DNA of 64,000 nt from JADKIH01 sp031385005 (GCA_031385005.1 JANNBB010000026.1:124001-188000), one strand, 5' to 3'. Positions 46,843 to 55,638 are shown, counted from the first letter of the stretch. The notes: generated by a model from the letters alone, not told the origin. Program-made: numbers and translations.

Positions 46843-49323
46843 ATGAATTGGAGTTTAAAACGGAATGTTTCTTCTTCCTTCGTTTTTCTTTTATGCATAA
46901 CCCTATTACACGTTGTGCCGGCTTATGGTTTGACTGAAATTGAACCCAAAAAGTACAGCGCTACTTTGTTAAGTTCACCAATTAAAATAGATGGTAAACC
47001 GATTGAAGAGGTTTGGAAGAGTGCAAAAGTAGCCACCAACTTTACCCAATTAGAGCCGGTTGAAGGAAACCCTGCCAGTCAGGTTACGGAGGTGAGGGTG
47101 CTTTACGACAACGATGCCATTTATATTTCTGCCATGTTATTTGACACCATGCCGGATAGTATTTTACATCAGTTGGGAAATAGAGATCAATCTGGCTCCT
47201 TAAATAGCGACGCCTTTCGTTTTGGATTAGATCCCTATAACCAGCGCCAGGCCGGTTATGTTTTTGAGCTGACTGCTTCCGGAGTTCAATCGGAAGCCTA
47301 CAATGACGATCTCAATTTCGACGCAGTTTGGGAAAGCGCTGTACATATCAATCAATCCGGTTGGTCTTTAGAAATGAAAATCCCTTATTCTGCCATTCGT
47401 TTTCCTTCGACTCCTCAGCAAGTTTGGGCTATACAATTTGCACGATTAATACGTCGCAACAGAGAATACGATCAATGGACACTTACACCCAAAAATGTTC
47501 AAAATAAAATATTGTATTGGGGTACCATGGATGGTATCAGTAATATACAACCTCCTTTACGCCTAAGTCTTACACCTTATTTATCCGTTTATGCCGAGAG
47601 GTCTCCTTCATTAGAAGAGAATGATAAATACCAAAATTCATTTGTCTATAGTGGAGGAGCCGACTTGAAGTATGGCATTGACGAACGTTTTACACTTGAT
47701 ATGACTTTGTTGCCGGATTTTAGTCAGGTACAGAGTGACAATAAGGTAAAAAACCTTTCTGCATTTGAAACCATTTATGAAGAAAGACGACCTTTTTTCA
47801 AAGAAGGAACTTCCTTATTTGAGTTAGGCAGATTATTTTATTCCAGAAGAATTGGAAATATTCCTTCCGGTTATTATGATGTTTCCTCCAATCTGGCAGA
47901 TGGAGAAGTCTTAGAAGAAAACCCGGGTCGCGTAAAATTACTGAATGCAACCAAGGTATCCGGCAGAACAGACAATGGATTGGGTATTGGTTTGATGAAT
48001 GCAATTACAGGAAATACTTATGCTATAATTAAACAAGTGAATGGTGAAAGAAGGAAAGTTTTGACTTCACCGTTAACAAATTACAACCTTCTGGTACTTG
48101 ATCAACAACTCAAACACAACAGTGCTGTTCGGGTGATTAATTCAAGTGTAATCAGAAATGGAAGTTTTAGAGATGCCAACGTTACGAGTGCAATTGGAAT
48201 ATTTGAGAACAAGCTTCATCAGTACAATATAAAAGGAGAATATTCTAATAGCCGAATCCACGAATGGGATAATGGAGTTAAACAAAATGTAAATGGCAAT
48301 AAATATTTGATTGATTTCAACAAGATCAGCGGTTATTCTTACTATGGAGGAAGCTATGAGGTATTGGATAAAAAATACGATAAGAACGACCTGAGTTATA
48401 ATTTTACGCGAGACATAACGAATTTCAGTGCTTATTACACCTATAATAAGTTTAATCCATTTTGGAAGCATTTTAAACAAGGAAACGTATCTATTTATAC
48501 TTATCGGTCAGGGCGTCTGAGTTCCCAAAATGAACTTACAGAATTCGGAATATCACTAAGTATGTTTCTGTTATTTAATAACAACTGGTCTCTTTATTCC
48601 GATATAGGTGGATCTCCATTAAAAGCAAAAGATTTTTACGAACCGCGTGTTGAAGGAAGGTTTTACCTGATTCCAAAATCAAATTACGGAAGTATCAATT
48701 TCACTACAAATTACAATAAGAAGTTGGCATTTGATTTCGGAGGCCGGTTTAATATAGCAACGGATATAAACAATATTAATCTTGGCTACTATATCATTCC
48801 TATTTTTAGAGTGAATGATCACTTTAATTTCAGAGTAGAGAATTACTTTGATGTATATAAAAATGATGTGGGATTTTCTTCCTTAATTTCTAGTGATAGC
48901 ATATTATTTGGTCAAAGAGATATTACTACGATTGTAAATAGTCTGGTTGCGAATTACATTTTCAAGAACGACATGTCACTCTCCTGCTCTGCCCGCCATT
49001 ACTGGTCAAAAGGCGATTACAACAAATTTTCTCTTTTACAAACTGATGGAGAACTTCTACCATTCCTTAGTTATTTTTCAAACGATTACGACTTCAATTC
49101 GAATTATTTGACGATTGATTTGGTTTACAACTGGCAGTTTGCACCCGGAAGTTCATTCCTGGTTACGTATAAAAATGCCATCAATTCAGAGTCTCAGAAT
49201 ACGAAGATTAATTACTTCAACAATCTGAAAAACACTTTCTCAGATCCACAAAATAATTCGATTTCACTAAAAGTAATCTACTATTTTGACTATCAGTATT
49301 TGGTTAAAAAGAAATCAAGTTAA
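46843..49323 (+). CDS. DUF5916 protein with CBM9-like N-terminal domain, outer membrane
   Basis: 826 residues. Signal peptide (hydrophobic 12-26). Residues ~45-210 are a CBM9-like domain (SSPIKIDGKPIEEVWKSAKV, VRVLYDNDAIYISAMLFD, GYVFELTASGVQSEAYNDD, EMKIPYSAIRFP). The remaining ~600 residues are DUF5916, rich in alternating aromatic beta strands (MTLLPDFSQVQSDNKV, YEERRPFFKEG) and ending in a strand-like YYFDYQYLVKKK, consistent with an outer-membrane beta-barrel. The family is widespread in Bacteroidota; a role in surface carbohydrate binding or transport is inferred only from the CBM9-like part. Monocistronic. Confidence 0.9.
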   Translation: MNWSLKRNVSSSFVFLLCITLLHVVPAYGLTEIEPKKYSATLLSSPIKIDGKPIEEVWKSAKVATNFTQLEPVEGNPASQVTEVRVLYDNDAIYISAMLFDTMPDSILHQLGNRDQSGSLNSDAFRFGLDPYNQRQAGYVFELTASGVQSEAYNDDLNFDAVWESAVHINQSGWSLEMKIPYSAIRFPSTPQQVWAIQFARLIRRNREYDQWTLTPKNVQNKILYWGTMDGISNIQPPLRLSLTPYLSVYAERSPSLEENDKYQNSFVYSGGADLKYGIDERFTLDMTLLPDFSQVQSDNKVKNLSAFETIYEERRPFFKEGTSLFELGRLFYSRRIGNIPSGYYDVSSNLADGEVLEENPGRVKLLNATKVSGRTDNGLGIGLMNAITGNTYAIIKQVNGERRKVLTSPLTNYNLLVLDQQLKHNSAVRVINSSVIRNGSFRDANVTSAIGIFENKLHQYNIKGEYSNSRIHEWDNGVKQNVNGNKYLIDFNKISGYSYYGGSYEVLDKKYDKNDLSYNFTRDITNFSAYYTYNKFNPFWKHFKQGNVSIYTYRSGRLSSQNELTEFGISLSMFLLFNNNWSLYSDIGGSPLKAKDFYEPRVEGRFYLIPKSNYGSINFTTNYNKKLAFDFGGRFNIATDINNINLGYYIIPIFRVNDHFNFRVENYFDVYKNDVGFSSLISSDSILFGQRDITTIVNSLVANYIFKNDMSLSCSARHYWSKGDYNKFSLLQTDGELLPFLSYFSNDYDFNSNYLTIDLVYNWQFAPGSSFLVTYKNAINSESQNTKINYFNNLKNTFSDPQNNSISLKVIYYFDYQYLVKKKSS

Positions 49324-49348
49324 GTTTTAAAAAGTCCTTTTTAAAACT
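49323..49348. repeat. Perfect 12-bp inverted repeat after the DUF5916 gene
   Basis: Arms AGTTTTAAAAAG and CTTTTTAAAACT around a 2-base centre, overlapping the stop codon. It may act as a weak terminator or mRNA-end hairpin, though no T-run follows. Confidence 0.5.
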
Positions 49349-49416
49349 ACCAATAACTCAAAATAACGCCCTATATTCGCTCCTTGTAATAACAGAAATT
49401 TTACAGGAGTTTTTCA

Positions 49417-50796
49417 ATGTTGAGCGTCGAAGAAAAAGAATTACTTTCAGAGCGACTGGTTACGGGCAATCTTTATAAGCTGAAGCATCTTACATCAGAT
49501 GTTCAGCCCGAAGAATTGGCCGAAATGATCAATGACTCCAAACACATTGATTTTTTTAAGTTATTTCAGGTTCTTGATGCTGAAAAAGCAATAAAAACCT
49601 TTGAGAATCTGGATTTCAATATTCAGATAGAGCTTTTGGGCTCCTTCAGCGTCGAACAATTAAAATCAACTCTTAATCAGATTTCTCCGGATGACCGAAC
49701 AGCCCTATTCGAAAAGCTATCCGAAGAAACACTATTGAATTATTTATCGCTTTTAAGTGACGAAGAACGAAAGACTGCCAAAGAACTCTTACAATATCCG
49801 GAAGACAGTATTGGTCGGTTAATGACTCCGGATTATATTTCAGTAAAGGAAGACTGGACGGTACAACAGGTTTTGGACTACATTCGCAAGACAGGAAGCA
49901 ACAGTGAGACCATTAGTAATATTTATGTAACCGATCCGAAGGGTTTTCTGATTGATGATATAATTGTCCGCGACTTTTTATTGGCTCCGCTGGATAAAAA
50001 AGTAAGTGAGTTAATGGACAGGCAATTTGTTTTCCTGAATGCAAGGGATGATCAAGAGGTAGCCATTGATATTTTTAAGAATGCGAACAGGACGGCCTTG
50101 CCGGTGGCAGACTTCAATGGACTTTTACTTGGTATAATAACGATTGATGACGTAGTAGACGTAATTGAAGCAGAAGATACAGAAGATATCCAGAAAATCG
50201 GTGGTACGGAAGCCTTCGAGGAGCCCTATTTGAAAATCGCTTTGGGGAAAATGATTCGGAAAAGAGCCGGCTGGCTGGTTATTCTCTTTTTTGGGGAAAT
50301 GTTGACGGCCAGTGTGATGGGTTATTTCAACGATGAACTTAGCAAAGCAGTAGTCTTAACCCTTTTTGTTCCGTTGATTATTTCGAGCGGTGGAAATAGC
50401 GGATCGCAAGCGGCCACTTTAATTATTCGTGCGATGGCATTAGGCGAAGTTACATGGCTCAATTGGTGGCATGTAATGAGAAGGGAAATTATTTCGGGAT
50501 TGACGCTAGGAAGTATTTTGGGATTTATTGGATTTATCAGGATTGCTTTATGGTCGCAGTTTACGACCTTATACGGCGAACACTGGTTTTTGCTGGGTTT
50601 AACAGTATCCCTCACACTGGTAGGAATTGTCATGTGGGGAACTATTGCCGGCTCCATGATACCCTTAGTACTCAAAAAAATTGGCAGAGATCCTGCTGTT
50701 TCATCGGCTCCATTTATAGCCACACTTGTTGACGTAACAGGGCTGATAATTTATTTTACGATAGCGTTTTTATTTTTAAAAGGCACATTACTTTAG
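49417..50796 (+). CDS. mgtE: Magnesium transporter MgtE
   Basis: 459 residues, usual for MgtE. The N-terminal helical superfamily domain (30-130) with repeated LLSDEERKTAKELLQYPED; two CBS domains (about 135-255; IGRLMTPDYISVKEDWTV, LLGIITIDDVVDVIEAEDTE); then the five-helix pore with SGGNSGSQAATLIIRA (about 324-339) and GSMIPLVLKKIGRDPA. A Mg2+-gated inner-membrane channel: the cytosolic domains close the pore when Mg2+ is plentiful. A TATATTCG box at 49372-49379 is a possible -7 element. Monocistronic. Confidence 0.95.
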   Translation: MLSVEEKELLSERLVTGNLYKLKHLTSDVQPEELAEMINDSKHIDFFKLFQVLDAEKAIKTFENLDFNIQIELLGSFSVEQLKSTLNQISPDDRTALFEKLSEETLLNYLSLLSDEERKTAKELLQYPEDSIGRLMTPDYISVKEDWTVQQVLDYIRKTGSNSETISNIYVTDPKGFLIDDIIVRDFLLAPLDKKVSELMDRQFVFLNARDDQEVAIDIFKNANRTALPVADFNGLLLGIITIDDVVDVIEAEDTEDIQKIGGTEAFEEPYLKIALGKMIRKRAGWLVILFFGEMLTASVMGYFNDELSKAVVLTLFVPLIISSGGNSGSQAATLIIRAMALGEVTWLNWWHVMRREIISGLTLGSILGFIGFIRIALWSQFTTLYGEHWFLLGLTVSLTLVGIVMWGTIAGSMIPLVLKKIGRDPAVSSAPFIATLVDVTGLIIYFTIAFLFLKGTLL

Positions 50797-50809
50797 GGAA
50801 TTATTACAT

Positions 50810-50822
50810 CCCTCCCGGAGGG
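50810..50822. repeat. Small GC-rich palindrome CCCTCCCGGAGGG after mgtE
   Basis: A 13-base perfect palindrome in an otherwise AT-rich gap, 14 bases after the mgtE stop, followed by a loose T-rich stretch. It could be a weak terminator or a copy of a dispersed small palindrome. Confidence 0.4.
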
Positions 50823-50859
50823 TCAATTATTTCCTTTTGAAAAAAAACAGAATTCTTTA

Positions 50860-52041
50860 ATGAAGAGATTGCTATACCTGGAAGGATTGCGCGGTGTGTC
50901 GGCATTTATTGTTTTCATGGCTCATTTTAAGCCAACATTTTGCATTGACATCAATGAACAATTGCTGGATCGGATAGGATTGCTTGGCGTTGGCGAACGA
51001 ATGTTTGCGGAAAATTTTCTTAGGACCTTTTATGAAGGCACCTTGCCTGTTTTCATCTTTTGGTTTATGAGCGCATTTGTAATTTCGATTAAAATGTTCG
51101 ATCGTTCAGTTAATGAGAACAACAGATATTTAGTGGAAGCCGCTTCAAAAAGATATTTCCGATTTGCTATACCCGTTTTCGTCTCTTCCCTCTTGTGTTT
51201 TATTCTGATAAAATCAAATTTAATGCTCAACCATCAGTTGGCCAATGCGGCCGGACATGGTTATGAAGACGGATGGTTGGGATTGTGGTACAATTTTGAT
51301 CCGGGAATTATTCACTTTTTAAAAACCACAATCGTCGAAGTTTTTTTAACGGGAAATTGCAATTACAACATTGCACTTTGGACAATGACACCTGAACTGA
51401 TGGGTTCGATGCTTTGCTTTGGAGTCTTTGCTATAGCAGGGAAAAACAAATTCAGGTTTGTTATTTACTCCGCAGTTGGACTTTTCATGATCATTGCCGG
51501 CTTACGTGACGTGAACTACTTTGTCTATTTAATTTTCCTTTGTGGAGTAATTTGGTGCGATTCTGTTTACTCGCAAGATGAAGGTGTATTATTAAAGGAG
51601 AAATTCAAACTTACATTTAATTCCAAAGGGATTGCCATTGGATTGCTGATAATTTCTTTTGGAGCTACCATTTATTCTGATGTGTTTCATCCAATTCCGG
51701 AAAACCTGTACTACTTCTTCAACTATCCGGTAAAGACTGTTGCATTGACGCTTTCAATAAGCAATTTCAGTATGATGCGTAAATTTTTCGAACTCAGACC
51801 TTTCCGCTTTATGGGAAAGTTGTCGTTTTCTTTTTACCTACTGCATATACCGATTATGTTTAGCGCAGGAATTTACATGTACATGTATGCGGGAATTACC
51901 TCTCCTTACAAAACCCTAATTGTTTTTGTATTTCTATCCGTTTTAATTACTGCCTGCTCCTATGTATTTATGTTGCTGGTGGACAAAAAAGCAATAAAAA
52001 TTTCAGACAGGATCGGACGGTATTTTGCGTCCAAAAACTAA
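50860..52041 (+). CDS. Acyltransferase family 3 membrane protein
   Basis: 393 residues with about ten membrane helices. The family start is clear: YLEGLRGVSAFIVFMAHFKP, with the conserved histidine in TM1, then the basic pair in SKRYFRFAIPVFVSS. The C-terminal part has RPFRFMGKLSFSFYLLHIPI, the typical late motif. It transfers acetyl or similar groups from acyl-CoA to extracytoplasmic sugars or glycans, as in O-antigen or peptidoglycan modification. No partner SGNH domain or polysaccharide cluster is nearby, so the acceptor is unknown. Confidence 0.9.
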   Translation: MKRLLYLEGLRGVSAFIVFMAHFKPTFCIDINEQLLDRIGLLGVGERMFAENFLRTFYEGTLPVFIFWFMSAFVISIKMFDRSVNENNRYLVEAASKRYFRFAIPVFVSSLLCFILIKSNLMLNHQLANAAGHGYEDGWLGLWYNFDPGIIHFLKTTIVEVFLTGNCNYNIALWTMTPELMGSMLCFGVFAIAGKNKFRFVIYSAVGLFMIIAGLRDVNYFVYLIFLCGVIWCDSVYSQDEGVLLKEKFKLTFNSKGIAIGLLIISFGATIYSDVFHPIPENLYYFFNYPVKTVALTLSISNFSMMRKFFELRPFRFMGKLSFSFYLLHIPIMFSAGIYMYMYAGITSPYKTLIVFVFLSVLITACSYVFMLLVDKKAIKISDRIGRYFASKN

Positions 52042-52065
52042 GTTAAGAGAAACTTTTATGATCAC

Positions 52066-52200
52066 TTAATGGCTGGCAGTAGTTGCACCTTTTCCATTAT
52101 TTACATCATTCGTTTCTCTCGGAGCTTTCATGATGATAATGACTATCAATGCAGCGAAAAAAAGAATGAATAGTTTGTTGTAAATGTTTAGCTTTCTCAT
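52066..52200 (-). CDS. 44-residue single-pass membrane peptide
   Basis: A short frame read directly from the sequence: ATG at 52200, TAA at 52068-52066. It encodes a basic start (MRKLNIYNK), one hydrophobic helix (LFILFFAALIVIIIM) and a polar tail (KAPRETNDVNNGKGATTASH). Its ATG overlaps the stop of the 83-residue gene by one base (TGATG), typical of translational coupling. That arrangement and the good helix support it being real; function unknown. Confidence 0.6.
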   Translation of the reverse strand: MRKLNIYNKLFILFFAALIVIIIMKAPRETNDVNNGKGATTASH

Positions 52201-52451
52201 CAGTTAAAAAGTTGTGCGTTAGTAATATTTCCTATATCAATCATTTCTCCCAACTTCTTGTGGGCATCCATTTCGGCTTGTGAACGGGCAGCCTGATAGG
52301 CCATGACGTTTTCGGCGCTTATCATATAATACTCGATCTGAGCTTCTCGAATATTGTAACGGCAAACTATCATGCCTTCATTTCTTTTTCCGTCTGTAAA
52401 GGTGAAAATACCATTTTGGTAAATAAATTGTTGAATTTCGTGTGCACTCAT
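52200..52451 (-). CDS. Small protein of unknown function
   Basis: 83 residues, no signal or membrane segment. The N-terminal half looks like a small beta sheet (FIYQNGIFTFTDGKRNEGMI, VCRYNIREAQIEYYMIS) and the C-terminal half a helix rich in A, Q and E. No family recognised. It is followed with a 1-base overlap by the 44-residue membrane peptide gene. About 150 bases upstream on the same strand lies a leader-like ORF with a strong terminator, which could control this pair. Confidence 0.65.
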   Translation of the reverse strand: MSAHEIQQFIYQNGIFTFTDGKRNEGMIVCRYNIREAQIEYYMISAENVMAYQAARSQAEMDAHKKLGEMIDIGNITNAQLFN

Positions 52452-52604
52452 TTTTTTGTTTTTTTATGAATGAATTTCAAAACTAAACTCAAATGAGGGG
52501 TAGGACAAACTAAGTTGGGCAAACGGGCTTTATTATTGGAATATGATGGTAAAAAAAGGGTGAATGAGTTTTAGAAAAACTTTAAAAAGAGCATAAGATT
52601 AAAG

Positions 52605-52642
52605 AAAAATAAAAAACCCCGCCAGTTTTCACTGGACGGGGC
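52605..52642 (-). terminator. Intrinsic terminator on the minus strand, possible attenuator
   Basis: On the minus strand, CCCCGtCCAGT-GAAA-ACTGGCGGGG forms a 10-bp stem with one bulge and a GAAA loop, followed by TTTTTTATTTTTC. It sits between a 25-codon ORF and the 83-residue gene, both minus strand. No larger gene upstream needs a terminator here, which suggests an attenuator or the end of a small RNA. Confidence 0.8.
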
Positions 52643-52666
52643 CTCTCGTCTAACCAAAAACCAATC

Positions 52667-52744
52667 TTAAGTGTCAATGTCTTTATGGATGGATGAATAC
52701 TGAAAACCGGTAAAACAGCAGAAAAATAGGATTGCTATATTCAT
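52667..52744 (-). CDS. Leader-peptide-like ORF, 25 codons
   Basis: ATG at 52744, TAA at 52669-52667; the peptide is MNIAILFFCCFTGFQYSSIH followed by KDIDT, with four Phe and two Cys near the start. It ends 25 bases before the terminator hairpin. An internal segment (CCGGTTTTCA, opposite 52710-52701) can pair with TGAAAACTGG in the terminator. Expression is not shown; it may be a regulatory leader or a chance frame. Confidence 0.35.
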   Translation of the reverse strand: MNIAILFFCCFTGFQYSSIHKDIDT

Positions 52745-53103
52745 CGTTTTGACCTTCATTATTCATTCTTACATGTCGATTTCAGAATAAATCTTATATG
52801 TCCTTATAGCATTTATTCCCTTTTCCGGTTTTTATACAATAGGGGAAAATCTTACAAAAAGTATGTTATTTTAAGGGAAAATGATAGTAATTGAACTGAG
52901 TTCAAAAGTGAAATTATTCGTAATTAAAGCTTCAAATAATTTTTATAAAAATATAATAATGAATGCTTTAAGATAAATAAACAAACTGTTTATTAATTAG
53001 AAAAAACGTGCCGAATAGCTAACTTTTGTGTTGAGGATTTTCTGATAATTGCGGAATTCTAGGAAAAAAATCAATATGAATTGGTGTTTTTTTTATAGAG
53101 TTT

Positions 53104-53181
53104 ACAGAGACAGAAACAGAGACAGAGACAGAGACAGAGACAGTGACAGTGACAGTGACAGTGACAGTGACAGAGACAGTG
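53104..53181. repeat. Hexanucleotide tandem repeat, 13 units (ACAGAG/ACAGTG)
   Basis: Units in order: ACAGAG, ACAGAA, four ACAGAG, five ACAGTG, ACAGAG, ACAGTG. The block structure suggests slippage-driven expansion. The last unit overlaps the left arm of the palindrome at 53177. Confidence 0.95.
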
Positions 53182-53212
53182 CACTGTGTACAGTTCTGTA
53201 CACAGTGCACTG
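53177..53212. repeat. Perfect inverted repeat, 17-base arms
   Basis: CAGTGCACTGTGTACAG, then TT, then the exact reverse complement. It lies 20 bases beyond the 3' end of tRNA-Leu(CAG). The CAGTGCACTGT core recurs between the two tRNA genes (53329-53340), inside a second imperfect palindrome at 53323-53353. Confidence 0.9.
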
Positions 53213-53232
53213 TACATAGTAAACTGTCAAAG

Positions 53233-53316
53233 TGCCCGGGGAGAGACTCGAACTCTCAAGGAAATTACTCCAACGGCTTCTGAGACCGCAACGTTTGCCA
53301 GTTTCGCCACCCGGGC
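53233..53316 (-). tRNA. tRNA-Leu (anticodon CAG)
   Basis: An 84-base class II tRNA. The acceptor stem pairs GCCCGGG with CCCGGGC plus discriminator A; the D-arm has GGCGAAACTGGCA; the anticodon loop is CTCAGAA (CAG at positions 34-36); there is a long variable arm; the T-arm is GAGAGTTCGAGTCTCTC. CCA is not encoded. It reads CUG codons. Confidence 0.93.
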
Positions 53317-53322
53317 GGAAAA

Positions 53323-53353
53323 GAGTACACAGTGCACTGTATACAGTATACTC
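53323..53353. repeat. Imperfect palindrome between the two tRNA-Leu genes
   Basis: GAGTACACAGTGCACTGTATACAGTATACTC: the ends GAGTA and TACTC pair, and the interior contains the self-complementary CAGTGCACTG and CTGTATACAG. It shares its core with the 17-base-arm palindrome on the far side of tRNA-Leu(CAG), so this tRNA gene is flanked by related palindromes. Confidence 0.75.
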
Positions 53354-53360
53354 AAAAAAG

Positions 53361-53440
53361 TGCCCAGGACGAGATTCGAACTCGTACGGTTGCCCGCCAC
53401 CCCCTCAAAGTGGTGCGTCTGCCAGTTTCGCCACCTGGGC
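53361..53440 (-). tRNA. tRNA-Leu (anticodon GAG)
   Basis: An 80-base class II tRNA. Acceptor stem GCCCAGG/CCTGGGC with discriminator A, D-arm GGCGAAACTGGCAGA, anticodon loop TTGAGGG (GAG), variable arm, and T-arm ACGAGTTCGAATCTCGT. No encoded CCA. Its 5' end is 18 bases after the stop of the S9 peptidase gene on the same strand, so it could be processed from that transcript. It reads CUC/CUU codons. Confidence 0.93.
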
Positions 53441-53458
53441 AAGGGACGCAAAAGTAAT

Positions 53459-55498
53459 TTATTTTAGGTATTTTTCTAAAAATCCGAAAAATTCTCTTTG
53501 CCACATAATACTATTCTGTGGCTTAAGAACCCAATGGCCTTCATCCGGGAAACTTAAAAAACGGGCAGGAATTTTCTTCATGCGAGCAGCGGAATAAGCT
53601 TCAAGACCTTGCGAGTAAGGAATTCGATAATCTTTTTCATTCGATATAATCAAAATAGGTGTATCCCAATTCTGAACGAATCGATGTGGCGAAAACTTGG
53701 CATAGCTGATGGGCTGAGGAGTTCTCCAATAAGCACCATCGAATTCATAGTTATGGAAAAACAATTCCTCAGTTCCAAGCATACTCTCGAGGTTAAACAC
53801 GCCGCAATGTGAGATAAATGCTTTGAAACGACGTTGGTGATGTCCGGCCAGCCAGAACACAGAATAACCCCCGAAGCTTGCACCTACTGCACCCAGTTTG
53901 TGTTTATCGACATAAGGTTGCTGAGAAACACTATCTATGGCACTCAACAAATCTGTCATCGCTTGTCCACCCCAATCTTTACTGATTTCATCGTTCCACT
54001 CTTTCCCAAAGCCCGGTAAACCTCGTCTGTTGGGAGCCACAACTATATAACCGTTGGCAGCCATTAATTGAAAATTCCATCGATAAGAGAAAAACTGGCT
54101 GACAGTACTTTGCGGTCCACCCTGACAATAAAGAAGTGTTGGATATTTATTGGCCGGATTAAAATTAGGAGGATAAATAACCCATGTTAACATTTCTTTT
54201 CCATCAGAAGTTTTAATCATGAACTTCTTCACTTCACCGAGTGTTATGGGTGATAATACTTCATCATTTGTGCTTGTTAGTTTTTGGGTTGCTCCAGACT
54301 TACTATTCACAGAATAAAGTTCTGTCGGCTCGGAGATTGACATACGGGAAGTTAAAATCAAATCATCCTTTCCGGGAGGAGTAACAACTGAAAGTCCGTT
54401 GAAATCGGCCACATCCTTGGTTAGCTGCTTTATAGGATTTTCCATATTCGGGGTGATGTCACAACGAAAAACCTGATCGGTAGCAAGAATATCAGAAATA
54501 AAATAGATTGCATCTGACTTACCGGACCAATGAAGATTTTCAACATTGTATTCAAATCCTTTAGACCAATCCTTTTTTTCTTTCGTTGCGATCGTATAGG
54601 TAAACAATCGCTGAAGTGAAGCTTCATTACCGGCTTCTTCCCAGCTAATCCAAGCGAGTTGTTTACCATCAGGAGAAAAAGCAGGGGCCTTATCATAACC
54701 GTTATTTCCGGCTGTTATGTTCGATGTTAATTTACTTGAAACATCATACAAATAAATTTCAGAATTAGTCTGTATGGCATATTCGAGTCCGGTTACTTTT
54801 TTGCAGGTATAAGCTAAAAGCTTTCCATCCGGGCTCCAGCTTATTTCTTCATCGCCACCGTGTGGTTTCATTGGTGAATCAAAATGTTCTCCCTTCATAA
54901 TATCGATAGGTTCAGAAGTCAATTTGGTGTCATTTAAAGAAGCAATAAAAATATGGCTGTAACTCCCATTTGCCCATTGATCCCAGTGTCGCATCATCAA
55001 ATCACTGTATACATGTCCGGTTGATTTTTTGAGATCCGGATATTTATCTTTCCCAAGAAATTTGTCTTCTAAAACATCGATGCTTAACCAGATCATTTTT
55101 CCATTTCCGGAAATGCCATAGGTATTTATGTCGTCGGCAAGATTGGTGACTTGAACTTTATCAGAGCCGTCGACATTCATGCTGAACAACTGACTTCCTG
55201 ATTTATCGTTGAGGTAATAAATGCGTTTTCCATCGCTGCTCCAACGCGGTTGCGTTTCATTGCTGGAATCGGCAGCAATAGCTTTGGATGTCCCCGTTGA
55301 ATAATCGTATAAATAGATGTCTGTATTTCCTTTATTCATTTCCACATTAAATCTGCGGATGTTGTATACGGCTTTGTTGCCATCGGGAGATAATTGAGGA
55401 TCAGAAACCCTACCCAACTGCCAAAGCAATTCAGGAGTGAGCCAATCGGCAGATACATTTAAAGAAAGAAAAAATAAAATCGGTAAGAGGCGTTTCAT
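53459..55498 (-). CDS. S9 family serine peptidase (prolyl oligopeptidase/DPP-IV-like), exported
   Basis: 679 residues. Signal peptide MKRLLPILFFLSLNVSA. Residues ~25-400 form a WD40/PD40 propeller with repeated SPDGKxLA(Y/W) cores (PQLSPDGNKAVYNIRRF, ISWSPDGKLLAYTCKK, AFSPDGKQLAWISWEEAGNE). The C-terminal alpha/beta-hydrolase has GASFGGYS with the nucleophile S541, D623 in NEKDYRIPY and H655 in PDEGHWVL. It hydrolyses short peptides, commonly as a dipeptidyl peptidase or acylaminoacyl peptidase in the periplasm. Two tRNA-Leu genes follow immediately. Confidence 0.95.
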   Translation of the reverse strand: MKRLLPILFFLSLNVSADWLTPELLWQLGRVSDPQLSPDGNKAVYNIRRFNVEMNKGNTDIYLYDYSTGTSKAIAADSSNETQPRWSSDGKRIYYLNDKSGSQLFSMNVDGSDKVQVTNLADDINTYGISGNGKMIWLSIDVLEDKFLGKDKYPDLKKSTGHVYSDLMMRHWDQWANGSYSHIFIASLNDTKLTSEPIDIMKGEHFDSPMKPHGGDEEISWSPDGKLLAYTCKKVTGLEYAIQTNSEIYLYDVSSKLTSNITAGNNGYDKAPAFSPDGKQLAWISWEEAGNEASLQRLFTYTIATKEKKDWSKGFEYNVENLHWSGKSDAIYFISDILATDQVFRCDITPNMENPIKQLTKDVADFNGLSVVTPPGKDDLILTSRMSISEPTELYSVNSKSGATQKLTSTNDEVLSPITLGEVKKFMIKTSDGKEMLTWVIYPPNFNPANKYPTLLYCQGGPQSTVSQFFSYRWNFQLMAANGYIVVAPNRRGLPGFGKEWNDEISKDWGGQAMTDLLSAIDSVSQQPYVDKHKLGAVGASFGGYSVFWLAGHHQRRFKAFISHCGVFNLESMLGTEELFFHNYEFDGAYWRTPQPISYAKFSPHRFVQNWDTPILIISNEKDYRIPYSQGLEAYSAARMKKIPARFLSFPDEGHWVLKPQNSIMWQREFFGFLEKYLK

Positions 55499-55638
55499 TG
55501 GATTTCTTTTTTTACGATTAGGTTGAGAATTTTAATTATTTATTTCAAATGTTTGTTTGAAGTTGATCAAGAATAATTGAAAAAAGATAGATGCAAGATT
55601 ATTTTAGAACTTCAGATGCTATTAATTCGAAAGTAGTA

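Larger units (their letters stand above)
52452..53232. other. 780-base region with terminator, leader-like ORF, tandem repeat and palindrome
   Basis: No long gene. From left to right: an AT-rich upstream region of the 83-residue gene (52452-52604), a minus-strand intrinsic terminator (52605-52642), a 25-codon minus-strand ORF (52667-52744), a very AT-rich stretch without visible features (52745-53100), a hexanucleotide tandem repeat (53104-53181) and a palindrome with 17-base arms (53177-53212) next to tRNA-Leu. Confidence 0.6.

Noticed and set aside
53019..53210. Minus-strand frame with TV/SV repeats
   Set aside because: Entirely produced by the hexanucleotide repeat and palindrome; no start context and no recognisable protein.
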